Shown piece by piece: positions 45,396 through 53,266 of a stretch of DNA of 64,000 nt; the stretch's first letter is position 1, and each line of letters starts with the position of its first letter. A program made the translations under genes and the position numbers. The stretch covers positions 124,001-188,000 of the forward strand of contig NZ_PZYY01000002.1 of NCBI RefSeq assembly GCF_003047265.1, read 5' to 3'. The notes below the pieces were generated by a model that did not search any database, was not told where the DNA came from, and worked only from the letters and a program-made list of their open reading frames with translations. Origin of the DNA: Nocardioides terrigena. Lineage in GTDB: Bacteria; Actinomycetota; Actinomycetes; Propionibacteriales; Nocardioidaceae.

Positions 45396-46379
45396 CTACG
45401 GAGTGGCGGGTGACACGGTGGCCACCACGTCGGAATCGCCGGCCCGCCACCCGTCCACCGTCCAGCCGTGGGCGAAGCACACGGCGGTCACGGCGGTGCG
45501 GTCGGCCGAACCGCCCAGCCCCAGCTCGTACGACGGGGGGTCGTCCTCGACCGCGGCGAGAGCCGTCCGTCCCGTCCGGTGGACCCGCTCGATCGCCGCC
45601 ACCAGCTCGTCGGGAGGGACCGGGGCGCCGAACGGGCGGCGGTCCTCCGGGTGCCCGGCCAGGGCCCGGACGACGGCCTCGCGGGCGCCGTAGCCGAACA
45701 TGTCCGCCCCCTCGGCCCGCACCAAACGGACGGCTCCGGTGCCGTGGTCGCCGGCGTCGAGCACCAGGTCGGCCCGGCCGCGGACCACGGCGACGGGGCG
45801 GCCCGCGAGCTTGCCCTGGGCGAGCTCCGCGGCTCCGGCGATCTCGTCCGCGACGGCGGGCAGCGTCACCGCGAGCGGGTTGCCGTAGGGGTCCTCGCGC
45901 CCGCTGAAGTCCTCGGCGACCACCAGTCCGGCGGCGCCGATCGCGATGTCGGTCTGGCCCTCGCGCCACGCCCGCCCGGCCGTGTCGGTGATGACCACGC
46001 CCACGTTGGCGCCGGTGAGCTCGAGGAGCGCGGAGCGCAGCCCGCGCGCGCTGGCGTCGGGGTCGAGCGGCAGCAGCGCGACCTGCCCGAGCCCGACGTT
46101 GGAGGCGTCGATGCCGGCCGCCGCCATGGTGAGACCCAGCCGGTTGCGCACGATGAGGGTGGGGCCACGGCTCGCGACGACCCGGACGGTCTCCTCGGCC
46201 AGCGCCTCACCGCGATCGCCCGGCCGGACCCGGCCCTCGGCCTTGCTGACGACCTTGCTGGTGACCACCACGACGTCGCCGTCGGCGAGCTCGGTGACGG
46301 CGGTGATGACGCGGGCCAGGTCGGTGTCGACGGTGATCTCGGGCAGCCCGTCCGGCGCGGTGACCTCGAGGCGGCTCAC
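45396..46379 (-). CDS. fbiB: Coenzyme F420-0:L-glutamate ligase
   Basis: 327 residues. The N-terminal 240 residues are the CofE ligase (VVVVTSKVVSKAEGR, LTMAAAGIDASNVG, DTAGRAWREGQTDIAIG, DPYGNPLAVTLPAVADEIA, GRADLVLDAGDHG), which adds gamma-linked glutamates to F420-0. The remaining 85 residues (VPPDELVAAIERVHRTGR, GWTVDGWRAGDSDVVATV) are not the FMN nitroreductase domain of mycobacterial FbiB, so the final reduction step is probably encoded elsewhere. GTG 46379 overlaps the fbiA stop (GTGA). Confidence 0.9.
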   Translation of the reverse strand: MSRLEVTAPDGLPEITVDTDLARVITAVTELADGDVVVVTSKVVSKAEGRVRPGDRGEALAEETVRVVASRGPTLIVRNRLGLTMAAAGIDASNVGLGQVALLPLDPDASARGLRSALLELTGANVGVVITDTAGRAWREGQTDIAIGAAGLVVAEDFSGREDPYGNPLAVTLPAVADEIAGAAELAQGKLAGRPVAVVRGRADLVLDAGDHGTGAVRLVRAEGADMFGYGAREAVVRALAGHPEDRRPFGAPVPPDELVAAIERVHRTGRTALAAVEDDPPSYELGLGGSADRTAVTAVCFAHGWTVDGWRAGDSDVVATVSPATP

Positions 46380-47371
46380 CGGACGATCCCGACGGCGGCG
46401 GCCGCCATGGCCGCGGTCGCGTCGTCGTCGACCATCATGAGCGGCACGGCCTCGCAGGCGATCCCGGCCTCGCGGACCGCCGCCACGTGGTGGGCGTCGC
46501 GGGTGTCGACCAGCCAGCCGTCGAGCACGCCGCCGTCCCCACGGCTGCCGTAGTGGCGGGCGACGGCGCCGGCGGTGACCTCGACCCCGATGGCGGTGAG
46601 GACCTGGTGGGCCATGCCCCGGACGTGGGTGTCGCCGACGATGGGGGAGAGGCCCACGACGGGGGCGGGGGTGGCGGCGACGGCCTCGCGGATCCCGGGG
46701 ACGCCGAGGATCGTGCCGACGCTGACGACCGGGTTGGAGGGGGGCAGCACGAGGAGGTCGGTCTCCGCGATGGCCTCGAGCACGCCGGGACCGGGGCTGG
46801 AGGCGTCCAGGCCGACCACGACCACGGCCTCGGCCGGCACCTGGGCGCGCAGTCGGACCCAGTACTCCTGGAAGTGCACGACGCGTCGCCCGCTCGGCTC
46901 GTCGGGGTCGGCGACGGCGATGTGGGTCTCGACCCGGTCGTCGGTCATCGGGAGCAGGCGGACCCCCGGCTGCCAGCGCCGGCACAGGGCGGCGGTCACC
47001 TCGGAGAGCGGGTAGCCCGCGTCGAGCATCTGGGTCCGGACGAGGTGGGTCGCGATGTCGCGGTCGCCGAGGCCGAACCACGTGGGCTCCACGCCGTACG
47101 CCGCGAGCTCGTCCTTGGTGCTCCACGTCTCGTCCCGGCGTCCCCACCCGCGACCGGGGTCGATGCCGTCGCCGAGGGTGTACATGACAGTGTCGAGGTC
47201 GGGACAGACCTTCAGGCCGTGGACCCAGATATCGTCGGCGGTGTTGGCCACCACGGTGACCTCCGCGTCGGGTGCCACGCCGGGGAGCGCCCCGGTGCGG
47301 ATCCCGTGGAGCAGGCCCCGCACGAAGGTCGCTCCGCCCATACCACCGGAGAGCACGGAAATCTTCTGCAT
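46376..47371 (-). CDS. fbiA: 2-phospho-L-lactate (or phosphoenolpyruvate) transferase of F420 synthesis
   Basis: 331 residues, CofD family. SGGMGGATFVRGLLHG at the start, NTADDIWVHGLKVCPDLDTV, GWGRRDETWSTKDEL, MTDDRVETHI and LVLPPSNPVVSVGTILGVPG are the conserved blocks; the enzyme joins the lactyl/PEP guanosine donor to Fo. First gene of the fbiA-fbiB operon, divergent from whiB2 with 199 bases between, as in mycobacteria. TAGGGC or TATTCA in the leader could be the -10; AAGG precedes the ATG. Confidence 0.94.
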   Translation of the reverse strand: MQKISVLSGGMGGATFVRGLLHGIRTGALPGVAPDAEVTVVANTADDIWVHGLKVCPDLDTVMYTLGDGIDPGRGWGRRDETWSTKDELAAYGVEPTWFGLGDRDIATHLVRTQMLDAGYPLSEVTAALCRRWQPGVRLLPMTDDRVETHIAVADPDEPSGRRVVHFQEYWVRLRAQVPAEAVVVVGLDASSPGPGVLEAIAETDLLVLPPSNPVVSVGTILGVPGIREAVAATPAPVVGLSPIVGDTHVRGMAHQVLTAIGVEVTAGAVARHYGSRGDGGVLDGWLVDTRDAHHVAAVREAGIACEAVPLMMVDDDATAAMAAAAVGIVR

Positions 47372-47398
47372 GTGAATACCTTGCCCTACCGCCGATCG

Positions 47399-47433
47399 CC
47401 CGTTCGGGGGACCTCATGGCCCGTTCGGGCCAT
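47399..47433. promoter_or_regulatory. Double palindromic operator between fbiA and whiB2
   Basis: CCCGTTCGGG occurs at 47399-47408 and again at 47420-47429, 21 bp apart (two helical turns). The second copy is extended to ATGGCCCGTTCGGGCCAT (47416-47433), an 18-bp palindrome. Both lie just upstream of the whiB2 promoter. Confidence 0.6.
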
Positions 47434-47446
47434 ATCAGATCTGGGC

Positions 47447-47476
47447 TTGACTTCAGGTGTACGACAGGCATGTAAT
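47447..47476 (+). promoter_or_regulatory. whiB2 promoter
   Basis: TTGACT at 47447-47452, an 18-base spacer and TGTAAT at 47471-47476. It predicts a 5' leader of about 88 bases before ATG 47571, long enough for post-transcriptional control. Confidence 0.65.
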
Positions 47477-47570
47477 TCCCACAGTGTTCTTCACCGTCGG
47501 CGGCAGGTCTCGCACCGGCTTCCGCGGGGGGACGAAGAGCTCCATCACCAGGGTCGAAAGGGCGAAAGCC

Positions 47571-47828
47571 ATGAGAGCAGAACTGTTTCTCCTCGAGCCG
47601 GACGCCGAAGAGCAGGGTTGGCAGGACCGCGCCCTGTGCGCGCAGACCGACCCGGAGGCCTTCTTTCCGGAGAAGGGCGGATCCACCAGGGAGGCCAAGA
47701 AGGTCTGCCTGACCTGCGAGGTGCGGGACGACTGTCTCGAGTCCGCCTTGATGAACGACGAGCGCTTCGGGATCTGGGGTGGTCTCTCCGAGAGGGAGCG
47801 CCGCAAGCTCAAGAAGCGCGCAGTCTGA
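47571..47828 (+). CDS. whiB2: WhiB2-type iron-sulfur transcription factor (WhmD orthologue)
   Basis: 85 residues. Four Cys ligands for a [4Fe-4S] cluster at 23, 46, 49 and 55 (ALCAQTDPEAFFPEKGG, KKVCLTCEVRDDC), the turn GIWGG at 67-71 and a basic tail RRKLKKRAV for DNA or sigma contact. FFPEKGGSTREAKKVCLTCE is characteristic of WhiB2/WhmD, a regulator of septation and sporulation. ATG 47571 is chosen because the family starts here. Divergent from fbiA; followed by a hairpin terminator. Confidence 0.94.
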   Translation: MRAELFLLEPDAEEQGWQDRALCAQTDPEAFFPEKGGSTREAKKVCLTCEVRDDCLESALMNDERFGIWGGLSERERRKLKKRAV

Positions 47829-47842
47829 TGCACGAGGCGCCA

Positions 47843-47867
47843 CGGGCCCGCTGATCCAGCGGGCCCG
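47843..47867 (+). terminator. Hairpin terminator after whiB2
   Basis: Perfect 11-bp stem CGGGCCCGCTG / CAGCGGGCCCG with a three-base loop, 15 bases after the stop. Confidence 0.75.
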
Positions 47868-47945
47868 CCGCGCATTTCGGGGCGGCCCCACACGCCGTCC
47901 GCACGACGTTTTCGGGCCTCACCGAGCCCTCGCTAGGGTGCTCCG

Positions 47946-50825
47946 GTGACCGTCACAGTGCTCCTCGTCAGCCATGACGGGGCCCGGTGGCTGCCGGCGG
48001 TCCTCGAGGGCCTGGAGGCGCAGACCCGCCCCGTCGACCGCGCCATCGCCGTCGACACGACGAGCAGGGACGGCAGCGCCGACCTGCTCCGCGGCCTCCT
48101 GCACGACGAGTCCGTGCTCGAGCTGCCCGGCTCGACGAGCTATCCCGCGGCCGTCGCCCACGCCCTGGACGCGGTGCCCGAGGTGGAGGGCGAGTGGGTC
48201 TGGCTGCTCCACGACGACAGCCGGCCCGCCCCGGACGCCCTCGAGCAGCTGCTGCGGGCCGCCGAGGAGCACCCCGAGGCAGCGATCCTCGGTCCCAAGC
48301 TGAGGGAGTGGCCCTCGCTCAAGCGCCTGCTGGAGGTCGGCCTCACGATCACCGGCACGGGCCACCGCGAGACCGGGCTCGAGCGCGGCGAGTACGACCA
48401 GGGCCAGCACGACGAGGTCCGCGAGGTCCTCGCCGTCAACACCGCGGGCATGCTCGTGCGCCGCAGCGTCCTGACCGGGCTGGGTGGTCTGGACCTCCAG
48501 CTGCCGATCTTCGGCAACGACATCGACTTCGGCTGGCGGGCCGCCGAGGCCGGCCACACCACGATCGTGGTGCCGACGGCCGTCGTCTTCCACGCGGAGG
48601 CGGCCCACCGCGGCGCCCGTCGTACGCCCCTGACCGGTCGCCACACGCACTACCAGGAGCGGCGCGCGGCCCTGCTGACGATGCTCGCCAACGCCACCCC
48701 GCGCCGGCTGCCCTGGCAGGTCGTGCGGCTGTTCCTCGGGTCGCTGCTCCGGGTGCTCGGCTTCCTCGTCGTGCGCTCGGTGGGGGAGGCCCTCGACGAG
48801 CTCGCCGCCGTGCTGTCCGTCTACTCCCGGCCCCGCCAGGTGCTCGCGGCGCGCCGGACCCGTGCCGAGCGACGCACCGGCGACCGACACGACGTACGCC
48901 GCCTGCTGGCCCCGCCGTGGCTGCCCTACCGGCACGGCCTCGACTTCGTCACCGACCTGGCGGCCGCCGCGACCAACCAGGCCCAGGACGTCGCCGAGCG
49001 CCGCCGCGCGGTCCGCGCGGAGCAGCAGCTCGCCGCCCAGCCGGCGTCGCGCGACCGGGACCGCCGCGACGAGGACGACGAGGAGGCCTACCTCCAGGAC
49101 AGCGGCCTCGTGGTGCGGTTCCTCACCAACCCGGTCGCGGTGGTGCTGGCGCTCTTCGCGGTGCTCGCGGTCGTCGGGGCGCGGACGGCGTTCGGCTCGA
49201 TCACCGGGGGCGCCCTGTCACCGGTGCCCGCCGACGTGGCCGAGTGGTGGCAGCTGCACGTGCAGACGTGGCACCCGCTCGGGTCGGGCACCGACGTCCC
49301 CGCGCCGGCGTACGTCCTCCCGTTCGCCTTCGTCGCCAGCCTGGTGGGCGGGCCGGGGGTCGTGGTCTCGGCGCTCATGCTGCTGGCGGTCCCCTTCGCG
49401 GCGTGGGGGGCGTGGCGGCTGCTGACCGTCGTCGGCCACCTCGTCGACACCCGCGACATGCCGCGCTGGCTGCACGTCTGGGGCGCGGTGACCTACGGCC
49501 TGGTCCCGGCCACCTCGGGGGCGTGGGGCGAGGGGCGCTTCGGCACCGTGGCCGTGGCCGCGCTGCTGCCGTGGACCGCCCATGCCGCCCTCGGATTCGC
49601 CGACCCCGACCGCGACCGCCGGTGGCGGGCCGCGTGGCGGACGGCGCTGCTCGTGGCCCTCGGCGCGGCCTTCGTGCCCGGGGTGTGGCTCTTCGCGGTC
49701 CTGGCCGCGGCGGTCGTGCTCGGCGTGGCGGCCTTCATCTCCCCACGACTGCTGAGGGACCGGCACAGCTGGGGCCCGCCGGTCGTGGCCCTGGCGATGG
49801 TGCCGGTGCTGCTGGCGCCGTGGATCGTGCCGCTGGTCACGACCGGGTCCGCCGAGGGGCTGCTCCTCGAGGCCGGCCGCCTCCCCGGCGACCGGGTGGA
49901 CGTCCTCGGCCTGCTGACCGGTCGCCTCGGCGACCTCGGTGCGCCCTGGTGGCTGGGCGCCCTGCTGGGACTCCTCGCGATCCTCGCGCTGCTGCCGCGC
50001 TCGACGAGGGTGCCGGTGCTGGCGTGCTGGCTGGTCGCGCTCGCCGCCGCCGTCGTGGTGGCCGGCCTCGGCTTCGTCACCCTCGAGCTGCCCGCGATCC
50101 GCACCCGTCCGAGCCTCGGGCTCTTCGTCGTCATCCTCCAGGGGCTGGCCGTCATCGCCACCGTCCTGGGCGCGGAGGCCTACCTGCAGCGCCTCCACGA
50201 CGGCCGGCGGCACGCCCTCTGGCAGCGGGTGCTGGCCGGCCTGCTCGCCGCCGTCGCCGCGATCGTCCCCATCGGGGGCCTCGTCTGGTGGCTGGCCAAC
50301 CCCGACGGGGCGCTCACGCGTGAGGAGCCCGCCGTGGTCCCGGCCTACATGGAGCAGAGCTCGCTGCTCGGCGACGAGCACGGCGTGCTGGTCCTGCGCG
50401 GCTCGGTCGACGAGGGCATCGACTACCGCATCCTGCGCGGTGACGGCGTCACGCTCGGCGAGGACGAGGTGCTCGCCCTCGCCGACGAGGACGTCGACCT
50501 GACCCGGCAGGTGACCGAGCTCGTGTCGGCACCGAGCGGCGAGCTCGTGGAGTCGCTGGCAAGCGCCGGCATCGAGTACGTCGTCCTGCCGTCGCCCGCG
50601 GACGGCACCATCGCCGCAGGCCTCGACGCCACCGCCGGCCTGGACCAGGCCAGTGCCGAGGACCGGTCCACCCGGGCCTGGCGCGTCGACCGGCCGCTGT
50701 CCGCCGAGGGGGTCGAGGGGCGCACCACCTGGCCGCGACTGCTGCTGCTGGTCGTGCAGGTCGCCGCCCTCCTGCTCGTCCTCGTCCTGGCCGCGCCCAC
50801 CGTGAGGAGGGGTCGCAGTGAGTGA
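47946..50825 (+). CDS. Very large GT2 glycosyltransferase with polytopic membrane domain
   Basis: 959 residues. GT2 domain about 1-245: TVLLVSHDGARWLPAVLEGL, WVWLLHDDSRPAPDALEQLL (metal DDS), ILGPKLREWPSLKRLLEVG, FGNDIDFGWRAAEAGH. After an Arg-rich region (about 300-370), ten or more hydrophobic segments follow (from VVLALFAVLAVVGARTAFG onward) and an extracellular C-terminal domain with a final helix (LLLLVVQVAALLLVLVLAAP). This fused form is conserved beside whiB2 and the DUF5719 gene in actinobacteria and may build an envelope glycan. The GTG 47946 has TAGGGT six bases upstream (leaderless). The next gene overlaps by eight bases. Confidence 0.88.
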   Translation: MTVTVLLVSHDGARWLPAVLEGLEAQTRPVDRAIAVDTTSRDGSADLLRGLLHDESVLELPGSTSYPAAVAHALDAVPEVEGEWVWLLHDDSRPAPDALEQLLRAAEEHPEAAILGPKLREWPSLKRLLEVGLTITGTGHRETGLERGEYDQGQHDEVREVLAVNTAGMLVRRSVLTGLGGLDLQLPIFGNDIDFGWRAAEAGHTTIVVPTAVVFHAEAAHRGARRTPLTGRHTHYQERRAALLTMLANATPRRLPWQVVRLFLGSLLRVLGFLVVRSVGEALDELAAVLSVYSRPRQVLAARRTRAERRTGDRHDVRRLLAPPWLPYRHGLDFVTDLAAAATNQAQDVAERRRAVRAEQQLAAQPASRDRDRRDEDDEEAYLQDSGLVVRFLTNPVAVVLALFAVLAVVGARTAFGSITGGALSPVPADVAEWWQLHVQTWHPLGSGTDVPAPAYVLPFAFVASLVGGPGVVVSALMLLAVPFAAWGAWRLLTVVGHLVDTRDMPRWLHVWGAVTYGLVPATSGAWGEGRFGTVAVAALLPWTAHAALGFADPDRDRRWRAAWRTALLVALGAAFVPGVWLFAVLAAAVVLGVAAFISPRLLRDRHSWGPPVVALAMVPVLLAPWIVPLVTTGSAEGLLLEAGRLPGDRVDVLGLLTGRLGDLGAPWWLGALLGLLAILALLPRSTRVPVLACWLVALAAAVVVAGLGFVTLELPAIRTRPSLGLFVVILQGLAVIATVLGAEAYLQRLHDGRRHALWQRVLAGLLAAVAAIVPIGGLVWWLANPDGALTREEPAVVPAYMEQSSLLGDEHGVLVLRGSVDEGIDYRILRGDGVTLGEDEVLALADEDVDLTRQVTELVSAPSGELVESLASAGIEYVVLPSPADGTIAAGLDATAGLDQASAEDRSTRAWRVDRPLSAEGVEGRTTWPRLLLLVVQVAALLLVLVLAAPTVRRGRSE

Positions 50826-52197
50826 CTCCACGTCGAGGCCGGGCCGTCGCGCCGCGCCGTCCGGACCTGCCCGTCGGGTGGGTCCCCTGGACGTGCTCGC
50901 GATCGTCATCCCGCTGCTGACGGTGGGGGCCATCAGCCTGGTCAGTCCCGTCGTCGACGACGCGACCACCCGGCCCCCGGCCGAGGTGTCGCTCACGCGC
51001 ACCACGCTGGTGTGCCCCGCCGCGCTCCCGGGTGCCGGCACCGTCTCGGTCGCGAGCGCAACTGGCGGGAGCGGCGAGGTCACCACGCGGCTGCCGGCGG
51101 AGGACACCCTCGCCCTCGACGGCACCGCGCGCGTCGCGACCAGCAGGCCGGTGGTGCTCCAGGCCGACGGTGAGCTCGCCGCCGGGCTCGTCGCCGGCCG
51201 GTACGGCGAGGGCACCGCGACGTCCTGCGACCTGCCGAGCCCGGAGCAGTGGTTCACCGGGGTGGGCGCGTCGGCCGAGCACGCCTCGGTCCTCGAGCTC
51301 ACCAACCCCGACCGCGGGCCGGCGGTCGCCGACGTGGCCGTGCTGGGTCCCGACGGCCCGGTCGACGTCCCCGCGATGCGCGGCGTCACCGTGCCCGGGG
51401 GACGCACGGTGCGCTTCGACCTCGCGGCCGTCGTTCCCGACCGGTCCGACCTCAGCCTGCGCGTGGTGGTCTCCCGCGGCCGCCTCGGCGCCCACGTCGT
51501 CGACCTCGTGGACGAGCTGGGCAGGGGTGCCCGCAGCCGCGACTGGTTGCCGCCGCAGGCCGCGCCGGCCACGACGTCGTACGTCCTCGGGCTCGGCGGC
51601 AAGCCCGGGGACCGGGTGCTCGCCGTCGCCAACCCCGGTGACGACGAGGTGCGGGTGGCGCTGCGCGTGGTGACCCAGGAGAGCGAGTTCACGCCGTCGC
51701 GGCTCGAGGAGCTGACGGTCCCCCCGGGTGCCACCACCAGCGTCGACCTGACCGGCGTGCTGCAGGGCGACGCCGCGCGCGGGGCGATCGGGCTCCGGCT
51801 CGACTCGTCGCTGCCGGTGACCGCGTCGCTGCGGACCCTGGCGTCGGGCGACCTGTCGCACGCCGTCGCGGGCGCACCGCTGGACGACCGGGCCGCCCTG
51901 ACCCTGCCCCGCGGACCGGGGCGGCTGGTCCTCGCCGGCGCCGACACCGCGGGGGTGGTGACCTACACGCTGCGCGACCAGCGGGGGCGTGAGGTGGCCC
52001 GGGAGCGGGTCGCGGTCGGACCCGGCGTCTCGCCGCGCATCAAGCTGGACCCGGAGGCCACCCAGCTGGACCTGGTCGTCCAGCGGACCACCGTGGTGGC
52101 GGTCGTGGAGGTCGGGCCCCCCGGCCTGGCGGTGGTCCCGCTGACGCCGTTGGTGCTGCGGGGCCTCGTCGCCGACGTGCGCCCGTCGCTGCGCTAG
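50818..52197 (+). CDS. DUF5719 membrane-anchored secreted protein
   Basis: 459 residues. One membrane segment near the N-terminus (LDVLAIVIPLLTVGAISLVS, about 23-42) and a large extracellular beta-rich part with a possible disulfide (TTLVCPAALPG and ATSCDLPSPEQW). Matches DUF5719, whose gene regularly follows the giant GT2 gene; the GTG start overlaps that gene by eight bases, so the two products probably work together in envelope glycan assembly. Role not known. Confidence 0.85.
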   Translation: MSDSTSRPGRRAAPSGPARRVGPLDVLAIVIPLLTVGAISLVSPVVDDATTRPPAEVSLTRTTLVCPAALPGAGTVSVASATGGSGEVTTRLPAEDTLALDGTARVATSRPVVLQADGELAAGLVAGRYGEGTATSCDLPSPEQWFTGVGASAEHASVLELTNPDRGPAVADVAVLGPDGPVDVPAMRGVTVPGGRTVRFDLAAVVPDRSDLSLRVVVSRGRLGAHVVDLVDELGRGARSRDWLPPQAAPATTSYVLGLGGKPGDRVLAVANPGDDEVRVALRVVTQESEFTPSRLEELTVPPGATTSVDLTGVLQGDAARGAIGLRLDSSLPVTASLRTLASGDLSHAVAGAPLDDRAALTLPRGPGRLVLAGADTAGVVTYTLRDQRGREVARERVAVGPGVSPRIKLDPEATQLDLVVQRTTVVAVVEVGPPGLAVVPLTPLVLRGLVADVRPSLR

Positions 52198-52203
52198 CCC
52201 TGG

Positions 52204-52647
52204 CTAGCCGAGCTGGTCGCCGTACCGCGGGTCGACGTCCTCGGGCGGAAGGCCCAGGAGCTCGGCGACCTGCTCGACCACGATGGTGAGCACCATCGCC
52301 TCGAGGTCGTCGCGGCCCTCGCACCGGTGCTCGATCGGACGCCGGAAGAGCACCAGCCGGGTCGGGTCACCCCCCGTGCCGCGCACGAGCGAGGACAGGG
52401 GCACCGTCTCGTCGCCCCAGTCGTCGGGCAGCATCGGCGCGTCCTCCACGGCGTACTCCACCAGCCCGAGCCGCGCCTGCCACCGCTCGTCGACCTCGGT
52501 GACGATGCCGAGCACCAGGTCGTCGAAGCGCTGGCGGGCCGTGCGCACCGCCGGCTCGCCCAGCCGCGCGGGCATCACGCCGGGCCCGCGCATGCCCCGG
52601 CCGCGCCGGTCCCGGGTCACGCGACGGCGGGGGAGCACCTCATCCAT
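52204..52647 (-). CDS. Zincin-like metallopeptidase family protein lacking HExxH
   Basis: 147 residues, homologous to the small metallopeptidase-family protein next to whiB2 in mycobacteria (Rv3259-like position). In active zincins a helix carries HExxH; here the corresponding helix reads VLTIVVEQVAELLGLPPEDVDP, with VEQVA at 124-128, so the zinc ligands are gone. A second possible metal residue pair (IEHRCE, 106-110) is nearby but is not an HExxH. It converges on DUF5719 and is divergent from DUF3499. Leaderless start from TAGGCT (minus, 52659-52654). Probably non-catalytic or with a changed activity. Confidence 0.8.
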   Translation of the reverse strand: MDEVLPRRRVTRDRRGRGMRGPGVMPARLGEPAVRTARQRFDDLVLGIVTEVDERWQARLGLVEYAVEDAPMLPDDWGDETVPLSSLVRGTGGDPTRLVLFRRPIEHRCEGRDDLEAMVLTIVVEQVAELLGLPPEDVDPRYGDQLG

Positions 52648-52696
52648 GCCGCGAGCCTAATCACGAGGCACCCGAGCGGCGGGTAGCGTCTGGCGG
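52648..52696. promoter_or_regulatory. Divergent leaderless promoters (zincin-like / DUF3499)
   Basis: TAGGCT on the minus strand (52659-52654), six bases from ATG 52647, and TAGCGT on the plus strand (52684-52689), seven bases from GTG 52697. The 49-base gap leaves little room for other control sites. Confidence 0.65.
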
Positions 52697-53068
52697 GTGA
52701 GCCTCAGCCGTCGTTGTTCCCGCACTGCCTGCGGTCGCACTGCGGTCAACACCCTCACCTACGTGTACGCCGACCAGACGGCCGTCCTGGGCCCGCTCGC
52801 GACGTACGCCGAGCCGCACGCCTACGACCTGTGCGACCTGCACAGCGAGCGGCTCTCCGCCCCCCGCGGCTGGGAGGTGCTGCGCCTGGCACCGGACCCG
52901 TCCACCCGGGGCCCGTCCTCCGACGACCTGCTCGCGCTGGCCGACGCCGTCCGCGAGGCGGCCCGCCCGATCGAGCGCCCCCTGCCGCCGCGTCCGGTCG
53001 ACCATGGCGGCGACGACCCGCGCAACGGCACCAAACGCGGGCACCTCCGCGTCCTCAGCAACGACTGA
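52697..53068 (+). CDS. DUF3499 family protein
   Basis: 123 residues. Cys 7, Cys 12, Cys 46 and His 49 (RRCSRTACGRTA; YDLCDLHSERLS) form a probable zinc-binding site. Conserved in actinobacteria between the zincin-like gene and the phosphomannomutase gene; function unknown. Possible DNA- or RNA-binding small protein, inferred only from the zinc-site shape. Leaderless GTG start. Confidence 0.85.
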   Translation: MSLSRRCSRTACGRTAVNTLTYVYADQTAVLGPLATYAEPHAYDLCDLHSERLSAPRGWEVLRLAPDPSTRGPSSDDLLALADAVREAARPIERPLPPRPVDHGGDDPRNGTKRGHLRVLSND

Positions 53069-53093
53069 CTCCGCCCGGCGGGACCACACGCAC

Positions 53094-53154
53094 CACGAGT
53101 GTGCGTGGATGCACCACGCACGCCTGCGTACTGGTGCATCCACGCACACTCGTG
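53094..53154. repeat. Perfect 22-bp inverted repeat between DUF3499 and the phosphomannomutase gene
   Basis: Left arm 53094-53115 starts CACGAGTGTGCG and ends GGATGCACC; right arm 53133-53154 is its exact reverse complement. The 17-base loop contains ACGCA (53116-53120) and TGCGT (53125-53129), which can extend the structure. It could be a terminator for DUF3499, a REP-type element or a protein site. No poly-T tract follows. Only this copy was found by eye. Confidence 0.7.
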
Positions 53155-53266
53155 TCGCCATGGACGCCCACCGATCGAGGCGGGTCCCGGGGTTGCACCC
53201 TGGCGCTCGCTCCCACGCCTCCACCGCGGTGCGCACGCGGCGCGCGTGACGTCTAGGCTGCGGGCC

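Noticed and set aside
52193..52208. GCTAGC repeated in inverted form at the ends of the DUF5719 and zincin-like genes
   Set aside because: A six-bp palindromic word around two TAG stops with a tiny loop; no convincing terminator.
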